A DNA stretch of 47,760 nt from Actinomyces sp. (lineage in GTDB: Bacteria; Actinomycetota; Actinomycetes; Actinomycetales; Actinomycetaceae): assembly GCA_018375675.1 (NCBI GenBank), contig JAHACW010000029.1:1-47760 (forward strand). The letters run 5' to 3'. Position numbers and translations under genes: made by a program. Below, one piece after another: positions 9,244 to 18,736 of the stretch. The notes beneath the pieces were generated by a model. The model ran no database searches, was not told where the DNA came from, and was given only the letters and a program-made list of their open reading frames with translations. Positions within the stretch are counted from its first letter, which is position 1, and the number at the start of each line of letters is the position of its first letter.

Positions 9244-9492
9244 GTGAAACCGGCGTCGCCTTTGCGGGCCGGTGAGGGGGGTCAGTTGAAACCGGCGTCA
9301 CCTTTGCTCGCGCAGGCCGAGCCCCAATTGAAACCGCCATCGCCTTTGCGGGCGAAAAGAAGCTGTTTTTCGTGCATTTTTCGGTTGCAGTGGTGTTGCC
9401 GGTTTCAATGGTCGCTGTTTGGGGGCGAGCAGTGGTGCCGGCGGTTTCATACTGGCCTGCATCAGTGGCTGCAGAGGCGTCATTGGTTTCAA
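9244..9492 (+). repeat. Block C, island 1: three forward and three reverse copies with a 42-base period
   Basis: Forward copies (GAAACCG, five or so variable bases, then CCTTTGC) begin at 9246, 9288 and 9330. Reverse copies end in GGTTTC at 9406, 9448 and 9490. All spacings are exactly 42 and all three pairs share the dyad centre 9368. Over the three 22-base arm pairs I count 49 Watson-Crick pairs, 9 G.U and 8 mismatches on the plus strand, with only one A.C. Confidence 0.9.
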
Positions 9493-9514
9493 ACTTGGCA
9501 CGTGGCCGTGTCCT

Positions 9515-9678
9515 GTGCGCGAAAAAGTTCGCCCTGCTTGGCCTGGTGTGGGTGCGAGCGCGAAAAAGTTCGCCCAGCGCACGAGAAATGGCCCAAATTA
9601 GCGTTTTCTGGCGTGCTGTGCGAGTTTTTTCGCGGGAATGCCGCTGGAAGGGGGCGTGCTGGGCGAGTTTTTTCGCGG
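9515..9678 (+). repeat. Block D, island 1: two forward and two reverse copies of a Phe-codon-like A/T core
   Basis: Forward copies of GCGCGAAAAAGTTCGCCC lie at 9517-9534 and 9558-9575. Reverse copies (GCGAGTTTTTTCGCGG core) lie at 9620-9635 and 9663-9678. The dyad centre is about 9597. The two positions that break Watson-Crick pairing in each pair are both G.U on the plus strand. The central stretch also pairs (AGAAA near 9584 with TTTTCT near 9604). Confidence 0.9.
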
Positions 9679-9714
9679 AAAAGCCGATGGTGGGGGTGTG
9701 TTGGGGTGCGACAG

Positions 9715-9744
9715 CGGGGCGGGACCCCGTAGGATCCCGCCCCG
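9715..9744 (-). terminator. Terminator downstream of the SPFH gene
   Basis: Ten-base arms CGGGGCGGGA and TCCCGCCCCG (9715-9724, 9735-9744). It lies between island 1 and the minus-strand SPFH stop codon at 9807 and could also stop a plus-strand island transcript. Confidence 0.7.
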
Positions 9745-9806
9745 TATCACGAGCGGCCGCGTCACGCGCGGTCGTGGCTACTGCCCGCGTTGTGCGTGAG
9801 CCTCGG

Positions 9807-11288
9807 TCACTCCTGCGGAGGATTCGGGACGGAGGCGTCGCGCACGCCCTCCGCAACCGCGTCGGAGATCGTCGGGGAGACGACCTTGGCGCCCACGAGG
9901 GCCGTGAACAGCTGCTGCAGGTCCAGGCCCAGCGAATCGCCCAGGCCCGCGTTGATCTGGCTGATCGACTTCGTAATGTCGCCAACCATCTGGGCGTTGT
10001 TGCCCTCGCCGTACATGGTGATCGTCTCGACCTTGGACAGGGGCTCGGCCACGGCGCGCGCCACCTCGGGCAGGGCGCGGAAGTACATCTCGAGGACGGC
10101 CGCCTGGTTCATCTTGGTCATGGCCTCGGCCTTCTTTTCGAGGCCCTCGGCCTCGGCCGTCAGCTTGGCGCCGATCGCGGAGGCCTCCGCGCGGCCTCGA
10201 GCCTCGATACCCTGCGCCTCGGCGAGCATGGCCTGCTTGTCGGCATCTGCCTTCTTGGTGCGCTCGAACGCCTCGGCCTCGGCCTGGCGCTGACGCGCGT
10301 ACAGGGCCGCGTCTGCCTTCTTCTCGGCGGCGTAGCGGTCGGCGTCGGCCTTCGCGTTCACCTCGGCCTGCAGGGCCTGCTTGGTGACGACGACTTCCTT
10401 CTCCTTGATGACGGCCTGCTGCTCCTGCTTGACGATGTCGGCCTGGGCGGTCTCGCGCTCGATGTCGCGGCGCTGAATCTGCGACTGGATCTCGTAGGCG
10501 GCGTCGGCCTTCGCCTTCTCGGTGTCGGCCTCGACCTTCAGAGCGGCCTGGCGCTTGGCGAGGTCCGTCTGCTTCTGGGCGATCTCAAGCTGGGAGGCGA
10601 CCTGCGCGTCGTTGGCTTCCTTCTGGGCGACGGCGGTCGCCTGCGCGACCTCCTTCTGGGCGTTCGCCTTCGCGATGGCCGCGGCCTTACGGATCTGCTC
10701 GGTGTTATCGATACCGAGGTTGTCGATGACGCCGTTCTGGTCGGTGACGTTCTGGATGTTGAACGCGACGATCTCGAGGCCCATCTCCTCCAGGTCCTGC
10801 TTCGCGTTCTCCTGGACGCGCTCGGAGAAGGCAGCGCGGTCGGTGATGATGTCGGTCAGTCGCATCTGGCCGATGATGGCGCGCAGGTGGCCCTCGAGAG
10901 TGTCACGCACTTCCTCAGAGATCTCGACGGTCGTCTTGTACAGGAAGTTACGTGTCGCCGCACGGAACAGCGTCGGGTCGTCGGTCGCGATACGGACCTT
11001 GACGGCGGCGTCGACGCGCACGTTGATGTAGTCGTTCGTGGGGACGAAGTCCGTGGTCTGAGCGTCGACGGAAATCATCGAGGCGGTCATGGTGTCCACG
11101 CGCTCCAGCAGGGGGACCTTCCAGCCGGTCTTGCCGTGGAGGACGCGCTGGCCTCGGGGGCCGGAGATCACCTTAATTTCGCCCGGCGACGCGGAGACGA
11201 AGCTAGCCCACAGGAATAGGAGGAAAAGTACAGTGGCGGCAACGGCGATCGCTGCGGTGCTGAGGAGAGGCATGATAGCTGCTTTCAC
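9807..11288 (-). CDS. SPFH/flotillin family membrane protein
   Basis: A 493-residue flotillin-like scaffold expected at the inner face of the membrane, where relatives organise membrane microdomains. It has an N-terminal membrane helix (about residues 8-28), an SPFH/Band 7 domain (about 30-215) and a long Ala/Glu/Lys-rich coiled coil (about 220-420) with many EKAKADAAYEI- and ALYARQRQAEAEAF-type heptads, then a short C-terminal domain that includes a VETITMYGEG stretch typical of YqiK/FloT. The start is uncertain: a GTG at 11288 and an ATG at 11273 (MPLLSTAAIAV) are in frame and neither has a clear ribosome site. It is monocistronic and converges on island 1. Confidence 0.87.
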   Translation of the reverse strand: MKAAIMPLLSTAAIAVAATVLFLLFLWASFVSASPGEIKVISGPRGQRVLHGKTGWKVPLLERVDTMTASMISVDAQTTDFVPTNDYINVRVDAAVKVRIATDDPTLFRAATRNFLYKTTVEISEEVRDTLEGHLRAIIGQMRLTDIITDRAAFSERVQENAKQDLEEMGLEIVAFNIQNVTDQNGVIDNLGIDNTEQIRKAAAIAKANAQKEVAQATAVAQKEANDAQVASQLEIAQKQTDLAKRQAALKVEADTEKAKADAAYEIQSQIQRRDIERETAQADIVKQEQQAVIKEKEVVVTKQALQAEVNAKADADRYAAEKKADAALYARQRQAEAEAFERTKKADADKQAMLAEAQGIEARGRAEASAIGAKLTAEAEGLEKKAEAMTKMNQAAVLEMYFRALPEVARAVAEPLSKVETITMYGEGNNAQMVGDITKSISQINAGLGDSLGLDLQQLFTALVGAKVVSPTISDAVAEGVRDASVPNPPQE

Positions 11289-11841
11289 GTGAGGGATGCG
11301 GCCCCCTTGTCCGTAGAGCCGCGTAACGGGTCAGGATAGCAGCGTATGACGAAGGACTCAAACCTGTCGATGTGTGCCGCCTCGCGCCTTCCTCGTCTCG
11401 GCCGTTCAGAGCACAATGCCTCTTGAAACCGGCTGTTTGCGCGCCGTATGATGAGGTAGCTGCGAAATGAACCGCAGCGAGGACCACCCAATGACGGGCG
11501 TCGGATACTGAAAGAATGATGTGCTGTGGACCCAGGCCGCGTGGACCGCGATGATCGCGGCAGGCGCAGCGTTGATGGACGAGGCCGGGGCGAGCGTCAC
11601 GCCGGACATGTTCATCAGGGTGTTCATGACGATTCGCGAGGCCGATGCGAACATCGTTGTTCAACCGCAGGCTTTCGCGCCGCGCCCGACGCGCACCGGC
11701 TTCACGGTGGTCGAGTGGGGCGGGGCGCAGCAACACAAAATCTCGTAACTGACCGCGCGGGTGAGCGGAAATGCGATCCGCACGACACAATGGAACTATA
11801 GAGTGGTGAGACGTCCTCACCACGGACAGGAAGGTAGCGAC
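11289..11841. other. Intergenic stretch with at most one tiny reading frame
   Basis: Between divergent SPFH and the 401-residue unknown gene. It holds the small frame at 11521-11748 and a lone imperfect copy of the block C forward word (TTGAAACCGGCTGTTTGC, 11423-11440). Apart from AGGAAGG ahead of the ATG at 11842 I see no other sites. Confidence 0.4.
11521..11748 (+). CDS. Small hypothetical protein or gene remnant (75 residues)
   Basis: A GTG-started frame with protein-like composition: an amphipathic start (LWTQAAWTAMIAAGAALMDE) and then MFIRVFMTIREADANIVV before a Pro/Arg tail. I do not recognise a family. There is only a weak GAAAGA ahead of the GTG, and a stop codon lies 12 bases upstream in frame. 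It could therefore be a genuine small protein or the decayed end of a larger gene. Residues DEAGA come from one copy of the recurrent word GACGAGGCCGGGGC at 11578-11591. Confidence 0.3.
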   Translation: MLWTQAAWTAMIAAGAALMDEAGASVTPDMFIRVFMTIREADANIVVQPQAFAPRPTRTGFTVVEWGGAQQHKIS

Positions 11842-13047
11842 ATGGCCCAGGAATGGACTCGCATTGAAGGCATGATCATCGGCCACGATCTGGATCCCAG
11901 CGTGGTCGCCGGCGAGCTGAAGGAGCGTTCGATCCTTGCCCAGGTCGAGTGGTTCCCCTCCTCGCCCCAGCTGCTTGGCCTGAATGTCGCCGTCGACAAG
12001 GAGCGCGTTGCCACCGTTCCCGCCGACTCGACCGAGGTTGTTCCCGGCCCCACCCCCGCGGAACTGGCCGACGAGCTCGCCATTCTCTTCGACGCTGAGG
12101 TGCGCATCGGTAACGCGACGGCTGACCACCTGCCCGAGGGCGACTCGCCGCTCGGCAAGGTCTGGCCTTCCGATGAGGAGGAGGCCGCCGCCGTCGAACC
12201 CACCTCGACTCGTATCGTCGAGATCGGTCGCACCCCTGCCTCGTCCGTGCCGCTCCTCGCGGCCCTTGAGGGCGTGGATCTCGGTGACCTCGAGCTTGCT
12301 GAGGGACACCGCGCACTCCTCGCCGAGCTGCCCGCTGAGAAGGAGGGCTGGAACTTCGGCGATCTGCCGCTCGTGACTCTCTCCGTGACGGACGGTGAAT
12401 TCCAGGTCTTCCTGGTCACCGACGACCACCTCGAGCACATCATCTCCCACAACTGGGGCATGGACGCTGCGATCGTCCCCGGCGGACACGACCGCACGGC
12501 TGAACTGCCCGGCGAGGTTATTGATCTCGTGGGCGATCGTCTCGACCTCATCGAGATTGCCGAGGCCGTCCCCGGCTCCGACGCCGACGCCCTGTGGGCT
12601 TCCGTGGCCACGACCGGCGAGGAATCGGTGTGGAAGGTCGTGCGCGCCCTCGGCCTGCCCGGCTCCGTCGCCGGCTTCCTCCTGGGCACCACTGACCTCG
12701 AGGACGTCGAGGGCGTCTCCGTGCACCTGGCGCGCGGCATCTCCAACGCGATTGGCCGCAGCGTCGACATCATGATGGGCCAGCCGCAGTCGGTCGTGAA
12801 GCCCCTGTGGAACTCTTACGAGTCCGTGGCCGTCGAACGCCCGTGGATCATTCACGCAGCCGTCGCCGCCGAGGCTATCGTCGGCACCGGCATGCTTGTG
12901 GCCGCGGTGCGCGCCTCTTCGCCGCGTTCGGGTTGGATGCGCTTCGCGGGCATCGTGGGTGGCCTGATGGTCGTCGACTCGATCGCCGAGCTGTCCCTGG
13001 CCAAGCACGTGTCCAAGCGCTTCGCGCGCCGCGCGGGCGAGGAGTAA
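11842..13047 (+). CDS. Hypothetical protein with C-terminal membrane helices
   Basis: A 401-residue protein I cannot assign to a family. The first 330 residues are acidic and soluble-looking, without Cys or obvious motifs; part of this region (about 45-230) alternates short beta-like and helical stretches. Two hydrophobic helices follow near residues 335-355 (HAAVAAEAIVGTGMLVAAV) and 363-385 (FAGIVGGLMVVDSIAELSL), and the end is basic (KRFARRAGEE), so the N-terminal bulk probably lies on one side of the membrane with the basic tail inside. The ATG at 11842 is chosen for AGGAAGG nine bases upstream; a longer frame from 11761 has no such site. It is monocistronic and ends at a strong terminator. 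Confidence 0.75.
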   Translation: MAQEWTRIEGMIIGHDLDPSVVAGELKERSILAQVEWFPSSPQLLGLNVAVDKERVATVPADSTEVVPGPTPAELADELAILFDAEVRIGNATADHLPEGDSPLGKVWPSDEEEAAAVEPTSTRIVEIGRTPASSVPLLAALEGVDLGDLELAEGHRALLAELPAEKEGWNFGDLPLVTLSVTDGEFQVFLVTDDHLEHIISHNWGMDAAIVPGGHDRTAELPGEVIDLVGDRLDLIEIAEAVPGSDADALWASVATTGEESVWKVVRALGLPGSVAGFLLGTTDLEDVEGVSVHLARGISNAIGRSVDIMMGQPQSVVKPLWNSYESVAVERPWIIHAAVAAEAIVGTGMLVAAVRASSPRSGWMRFAGIVGGLMVVDSIAELSLAKHVSKRFARRAGEE

Positions 13048-13072
13048 AGAGCCGCCAGAGGCAGATGGGAAA

Positions 13073-13103
13073 GGGGCCGGGGCGCGTGAGCGTTCCCGGC
13101 CCC
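13073..13103 (+). terminator. Terminator between the unknown membrane protein and glycerophosphodiesterase genes
   Basis: Arms GGGGCCGGG (13073-13081) and CCCGGCCCC (13095-13103), followed by CTCCGTCTCTT. Confidence 0.7.
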
Positions 13104-13152
13104 CTCCGTCTCTTGTGAGTGGTAGCGCGGCCATAAACCGCGCCGACTCCCC

Positions 13153-13896
13153 TCAGGCCTTCAGGGCCTCGGCGGGGAAGTCCTGCGGGCGATCCGTGAA
13201 GATGCCGGTGACGCCCCATGAGGCCAGCTCGCGAGCCTGCTCGACGTCGTTGACAGTCCACACGTTGACCTCGAAGCCCGCGTCGCGCATCGCGCGCACG
13301 TCGGACTCGGTGAGCCCCTCGACACCCGGGTGAATGGCGGTCGCACCGAGGGCGGCCGCGCCCTCGCGCCACTCCTCGGAGGCGCGCTCGATCAGCCAGC
13401 CGAGCGCAACCGTCGGGCACGCCTCGTGGAAGGCCGCGAGGAGGTCGTGGTCGAAGGAGGAGACGATCAGTCGGGAGGGAACCTTGTCTCCGGCCAGCGT
13501 GACGGCCAGGGCCTCGATCAGGCGCTCACGCAGGCGATCCCCGCCCGCGCAGGGCTTGATCTCCAGGTTCGCGCCCATCTGCTGAGCGTGCGCGAAGGCG
13601 AGCACGTCGGTGGCCTCTGGAATGCGCTCGAAGCGGTACGTGTCCGAAAACCAGCGGCCAGCGTCCAGTCGGCGGATGTCCGAGAACCCTAGCTGGTAGT
13701 AGGAGCCGGACCCCGTCGTCGTGCGATCCAGGGTGTCGTCGTGAATGACGATCAGCGAGCCGTCGCCCGTGATGTCCACGTCGAACTCGAACCAGCGCGC
13801 GCCGACCTCCATGGCCTTGGCGAACGCGGCGATCGTGTTCTCGGGAGCCAGCGAGGATGCGCCCCTGTGGGCGAAGATGCGGGGGAATTCAGACAT
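13153..13896 (-). CDS. Glycerophosphodiester phosphodiesterase
   Basis: Hydrolyses glycerophosphodiesters released from phospholipids to glycerol 3-phosphate and an alcohol. The 247-residue single-domain protein shows the family marks near its N-terminus: HRGASSLAPENT with the catalytic His-Arg, EFDVDIT, and IHDDTLDRTT with the second catalytic His. A C-terminal GVTGIFTDRPQDF ends the TIM barrel. No signal peptide is seen, so it resembles the cytoplasmic UgpQ type. AGGAGC lies six bases before the ATG. DUF4032 lies behind it in the same direction with only about 40 bases between, so this gene is the downstream partner of that pair. Confidence 0.92.
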   Translation of the reverse strand: MSEFPRIFAHRGASSLAPENTIAAFAKAMEVGARWFEFDVDITGDGSLIVIHDDTLDRTTTGSGSYYQLGFSDIRRLDAGRWFSDTYRFERIPEATDVLAFAHAQQMGANLEIKPCAGGDRLRERLIEALAVTLAGDKVPSRLIVSSFDHDLLAAFHEACPTVALGWLIERASEEWREGAAALGATAIHPGVEGLTESDVRAMRDAGFEVNVWTVNDVEQARELASWGVTGIFTDRPQDFPAEALKA

Positions 13897-13936
13897 AGGT
13901 GCTCCTAGCGTGAACGGGACGGGGCGTTGTGCCCCC

Positions 13937-15199
13937 TCACCATAGGTCGGGGTTCGCCTCGGCGCTGAGCATGGACGCGCGACCTGGGGCGGGCTCGATG
14001 AGGACGGCCTCGTCGCGCTTGGAGGGCAGGATCGTTTCCACGTACGAGGTCAAGGCATCGTCTCGTGATACGTCGTGGCCGGCCTGCTGGGCCATGTACC
14101 AGCGGTGCTCGAGAAACTCGTGGTAGAGCTGCGCGGGCTCCAGCTTGCCCGCCAGCTCGCGCGGAATCGCACGCACGACGGGGGCGAACACGTCGGTGAG
14201 CCACTCGTGGGCGGCCTCCTCGAGGGGAAGATCTTGGAGGCCGTTCGTCGCGCGCCACACGTCGATGTCAGCGAGGAGGCGCGCCGCCTGGTGCTCGCCG
14301 ACGTCCATGCCGGTCAGGCGCATGAACTTGCGGTTGTGGTGACCGGCGTCGACCACCTTGGGCTGAATGACGAGGTGCTCGCCGGAGGAATCGGTGGACA
14401 TGTGTAGCTCGGCGACGTCGAAACCGAGGTCGTTGAGCCGGCGGATGCGCTCACTGACGAGGTACTGGCGCTGCTTGTTGGGAATGGATTCCTCGGCGGT
14501 GACTTCGGTCCACAGCAGGTCGTACTGGGTGCGGATGCGGTCGCCGACGTCGATGGGGTCGGAGTCTTCGGGGAAGAAGCCGCCGGCCTGGAGGTCCATG
14601 AGTTCGCCGATGATGTTTGTGCGGGCCAGGTCGACGTCGTACTCGCGCTGGCCGGGGGTGAGCTTGGGATGCAGCTCGCCAGTTTCGGCGTCGACTAGGT
14701 AGGCGGCAAACTCGCCCGCGTCGCGGCGGAACAGCGTGTTCGACAGGGAGACATCGCCCCAGTAGAAGCCCAGGAGGTGGAGGCGAACGAGGAGGAGTGC
14801 GAGGGCGTCGATGAGTCGCGTCGCCGTATCCTCACGCATCGACAGGGAGAACAGCGCGCGGTAGGGGAGGGAGAACTGCAGGTGCTCGGTGATGAGGGCC
14901 GCGTTGAGCTCCTCGCCCTCGGGGCTTTCGCGTCCCGTGACGACGGCGACCGGCTGGACGGACGGGGCATCCAGACGCTTCAGGTCGCGCAGGCGGTCGT
15001 ACTCATGATGGGCGACGGTCGGACCGATCTCCTTGACCGCGAGCACGCGGCCAGACAGATTCACGAAGCGCACGACGTGGCGGGAAATGCCGCGGGGAAG
15101 CGCCGCGAGCAGGTTGGACGGCCACTCCTCGAGGGGAACATCCCACGGGAGGTCCAAAAGGGCGGGGTCGATTGCGGCCGCCGTGATGTCCAAAGCCAT
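13937..15199 (-). CDS. DUF4032 family protein (WaaP/lipopolysaccharide-kinase-like fold)
   Basis: About 420 residues of an actinobacteria-restricted family whose N-terminal half looks like an atypical small-molecule kinase: LAVKEIGP has the Lys expected to hold ATP, LLVRLHLLGFYWGDVSLSNTLF resembles the HxDxxxxN catalytic loop with GD-x-S-x-x-N, and YLVDAETGE corresponds to the DFG/DxD position. The C-terminal half is helical with no motif I know. The substrate is unknown. Three in-frame Met codons are possible; 15199 is chosen because GATAAT lies seven bases upstream, as in other leaderless starts here, while 15208 (MVLMALDI) would lie inside that signal. Confidence 0.8.
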   Translation of the reverse strand: MALDITAAAIDPALLDLPWDVPLEEWPSNLLAALPRGISRHVVRFVNLSGRVLAVKEIGPTVAHHEYDRLRDLKRLDAPSVQPVAVVTGRESPEGEELNAALITEHLQFSLPYRALFSLSMREDTATRLIDALALLLVRLHLLGFYWGDVSLSNTLFRRDAGEFAAYLVDAETGELHPKLTPGQREYDVDLARTNIIGELMDLQAGGFFPEDSDPIDVGDRIRTQYDLLWTEVTAEESIPNKQRQYLVSERIRRLNDLGFDVAELHMSTDSSGEHLVIQPKVVDAGHHNRKFMRLTGMDVGEHQAARLLADIDVWRATNGLQDLPLEEAAHEWLTDVFAPVVRAIPRELAGKLEPAQLYHEFLEHRWYMAQQAGHDVSRDDALTSYVETILPSKRDEAVLIEPAPGRASMLSAEANPDLW

Positions 15200-15206
15200 G
15201 AGAACC

Positions 15207-15212
15207 ATTATC
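15207..15212 (-). promoter_or_regulatory. -10 box GATAAT ahead of the DUF4032 gene
   Basis: On the minus strand GATAAT, seven bases, then ATG at 15199. It fits the leaderless layout repeated in the window. Confidence 0.5.
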
Positions 15213-15292
15213 CCATCTCGAGCGCCGTGCGTATAGACCCGACGCGGCATATGCGCTAGTCGCGGCCAAGAACACATGTGGGCATAACGAAA

Positions 15293-15335
15293 CCCCGGCC
15301 TCGTCCTGGAGGTACGAGTGGACGAGGCCGGGGCC
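15293..15335. terminator. Terminator of the sugar ABC ATPase gene, built from the recurrent word
   Basis: CCCCGGCCTCGTC (15293-15305) pairs with GACGAGGCCGGGG (15321-15333) around a 15-base loop, directly after the minus-strand stop at 15364. Confidence 0.8.
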
Positions 15336-15363
15336 GATTATCGCTGTGCGTGAGCGCTACGCG

Positions 15364-16494
<1,131 letters not shown>

Positions 16495-16741
16495 GGAGTT
16501 TTCCTTCCCACCGGCAGGTACGTGCCGGACGATCCGTAGTGGGGTGACCGTGGAGCGTCTTCGCCCACGGAGTGCGAACGCTGATCGTTCCGCGCGCGCG
16601 ACTAATAGCGAAGTTAGCACGCTCGCTCGCGGGTGTACAGTTCGGGTCACATGATGGATTGACAGCGTGTGTGTCTGACATTTTCGGGGACGAGGCCGGG
16701 GCCGCCCCGCGCGGGTGGCCACAGATGGGGGAGGGGCCAGG

Positions 16742-16747
16742 TAGGCT
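16742..16747 (+). promoter_or_regulatory. -10 box TAGGCT ahead of the Ser/Thr kinase gene
   Basis: TAGGCT, six bases, then GTG at 16754. A lone copy of the word GACGAGGCCGGGGCC lies at 16689-16703 in the same divergent region, without a partner arm. Confidence 0.45.
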
Positions 16748-16753
16748 GAGGGC

Positions 16754-18676
16754 GTGGAAGAAGGCGAGGAACTGGGCGGCTACAGGCTGATCCGTCGGCT
16801 CGGTACGGGCGGGGCGGGGACGGTCTGGCTCGCCGAAGATGGGGGCGGCACGCGTGTCGCCCTCAAAGCCATGCACCCGGCGATGGCCGCCTCGGAGGAG
16901 TCACGTCAGCGCCTGGAGCGTGAGACGCGCACGGTGAACTCCGTGCGCTCGCCCTTCGTCGCGCACATCGTCGATGCGGAAACCGAGGCCTCCCAGCCTT
17001 TCGTTGTCTCAGAGTACGTGGAGGGCCCCACGCTCGCGGAGATCCTCGTCTCCGGGCCGGTTCCTCTGCGTGGCGTCGCCGCCCTGTCCTATCACCTGGC
17101 GTCCACAATCGCGGCCGTTCATCATGCGAACATCATCCACCGCGACATTAAGCCTTCCAACATCATCTGTTCGCCGCGCGGCCCGGTCCTCATCGACTTC
17201 GGTATCGCGATGGCGACCTCCGATCAGCACCTGACGAGCACCGGCCTCGTGTCGGGGACGGCCGGGTATACCGCGCCCGAACTCCTGCAGGGCCACGGTG
17301 CCACGAAGGAATCGGACTGGTGGGCCTGGTGTGCCACCCTGCTGTCCTGCGCCACCGGGCGCCCGCCGTTCGGCAAGGGCGACGTGTCCGCCACGATGCT
17401 ACGCGTCCTCGAAGGGGACCCCGACCTCGCCGGACTGCACCCCATGGTCGCCGACGCGCTTGCGGACGGGCTCGCCCCCGATCCCGACGATCGACCGTCA
17501 CCTTCCCTGATTGTTGCCGATCTCATGAGCGCCGTCGGGTGGGCGCCCGGCGAACTCGACTACGTGACCGTGAACTGGGCGCAGCTGCTCGACACGGGCA
17601 TGCGCACGCAGATGGTGAACTCGGACCCCCAGGAGATTGCCGCGCCTCCCGAGTGGGAGGATGCGGGGCAGCGTCCGGACGCCTCCGGTGCGCGTGCCGT
17701 CTCCTATCCGCAGCATCCGCGCCGCGATGCCTCGGAGTTTACCGCGGCCAACGACCATACCGACGTGGTGGACACTGGGTCGGTGGCGCAGGGGTATGGC
17801 GACTGGCCCGATGACACCGGGGAAGTCGCCTGGCACGACGACGCCACCGATGTCTGGCAGAGCGTCGACGACTCTGATCCCACCGAGGTCATGGCCCCCT
17901 ATGCTCAGCCTCAGTACCCGGGTCCGCAGGGCGCGTATGATCCCGGTTTTACCCCGGGGTATGGGCAGCAGCCCTATCTGCAGGCCGGTGTTGCGGGTGT
18001 GCCGATGGGGGCGGGTCCCCAGTGGAATCCCAACCCGGCGATGGGGGTGGGCGACGCTCAGGCGGAGCGGGCCTCGTCCGCGGCGAAGGGGACGTGGATC
18101 TCGGGCGCCGCACTGCTGGCCCTCCTGGCCTCCCTGCCCTTCCTTTTCGGTCTCACCGGCTCCATGATCGTGGGGATCGCGCTCACTGCTTTCGGTCTGA
18201 TCGGTGCGATGTCGCGCTGGCTGGAACGTCGTCGGATTCTGCGGGGAGCAAAGGCCAGCGACACGGCGGCCGTCATCGCAATGTCGCCGATCCTGCTGGT
18301 GCGCTCGATCCTGTCGACAGGGCTTGGCCTCGTCGTCGGGGGCCTCGTTCCGTACGGGATCTGGGCCTTCGTGTCATACTCGCGCGAGGGGCATGTCCTG
18401 TGGTCATGGCCCGCCGATGTTGTCGCATCCACCGGTGTTGATCGCACGGACTATTGGCTGAGCGACCCGCGTGGGACGATCGTCGTGTGGGCGCTCGCCG
18501 CGCTCATGATGCTGACTGCCTGGCTCATGCCGTTCGCCGCCGATCTGAGGGTCGGCGTGTCCACAACGCTGCGCTCGATCGTGCGTCCTGCATGGGGACG
18601 AGGCCTCCTCGCGGTAGGCTGTGTGGGGTTCCTTGCGGGTGCGTGGTTCATCATCACAGGTGGGCTGTCGCACTAA
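16754..18676 (+). CDS. Eukaryotic-type serine/threonine protein kinase with C-terminal membrane domain
   Basis: A 640-residue Hanks-type kinase. The kinase domain (about 9-260) has the glycine loop [11 protein letters not shown]-binding Lys38 in VALKAM, the catalytic loop HRDIKPSN with Asp131, and DFG Asp148 (IDFGIA), all intact. It is followed by a disordered Pro/Gln/Tyr/Asp-rich linker (about 290-435) and then about five hydrophobic segments (about 450-640). This differs from PknB, which has a single helix and extracellular PASTA repeats; here no external sensor domain is visible. The GTG start sits six bases after TAGGCT. The DsbA-like gene follows 60 bases later in the same direction with its own ribosome site. 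Confidence 0.88.
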   Translation: MEEGEELGGYRLIRRLGTGGAGTVWLAEDGGGTRVALKAMHPAMAASEESRQRLERETRTVNSVRSPFVAHIVDAETEASQPFVVSEYVEGPTLAEILVSGPVPLRGVAALSYHLASTIAAVHHANIIHRDIKPSNIICSPRGPVLIDFGIAMATSDQHLTSTGLVSGTAGYTAPELLQGHGATKESDWWAWCATLLSCATGRPPFGKGDVSATMLRVLEGDPDLAGLHPMVADALADGLAPDPDDRPSPSLIVADLMSAVGWAPGELDYVTVNWAQLLDTGMRTQMVNSDPQEIAAPPEWEDAGQRPDASGARAVSYPQHPRRDASEFTAANDHTDVVDTGSVAQGYGDWPDDTGEVAWHDDATDVWQSVDDSDPTEVMAPYAQPQYPGPQGAYDPGFTPGYGQQPYLQAGVAGVPMGAGPQWNPNPAMGVGDAQAERASSAAKGTWISGAALLALLASLPFLFGLTGSMIVGIALTAFGLIGAMSRWLERRRILRGAKASDTAAVIAMSPILLVRSILSTGLGLVVGGLVPYGIWAFVSYSREGHVLWSWPADVVASTGVDRTDYWLSDPRGTIVVWALAALMMLTAWLMPFAADLRVGVSTTLRSIVRPAWGRGLLAVGCVGFLAGAWFIITGGLSH

Positions 18677-18736
18677 GCGCGTTCAGACCGCGCCCGATAT
18701 TCTTGCAACATTCAACTACTTTCGGAAGGTGAGTCC

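Larger units (their letters stand above)
8511..9714 (+). repeat. Hairpin island 1: non-coding region made of successive long inverted-repeat blocks
   Basis: About 1.2 kb with no credible gene between convergent fba and the SPFH gene. In order it holds a 29-base tandem repeat (8515-8572), GC-rich block A1 (8698-8797), a small A+T-rich dyad centred near 8927 (CAAACATTG facing CAATGTTTTG), block B (8963-9146), a GC-rich patch (about 9150-9225), block C (9244-9492) and block D (9515-9678). Island 2 (21352-22640) has the same blocks in the same order and orientation. Open frames across it have no recognisable domains and do not keep frame between the two islands. Evidence for an RNA-level role is given under the block entries. 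Confidence 0.8.

Noticed and set aside
8493..9275. Long open frames across island 1 (for example 260 residues at 8493-9275) as genes
   Set aside because: They have no ribosome site, odd composition and no domain, and are not kept in island 2; they arise from the high G+C content.
8511..9714. Hairpin islands as insertion sequences or retrons
   Set aside because: No transposase or reverse transcriptase frame, no terminal repeats enclosing the whole island, and no target duplication could be found.
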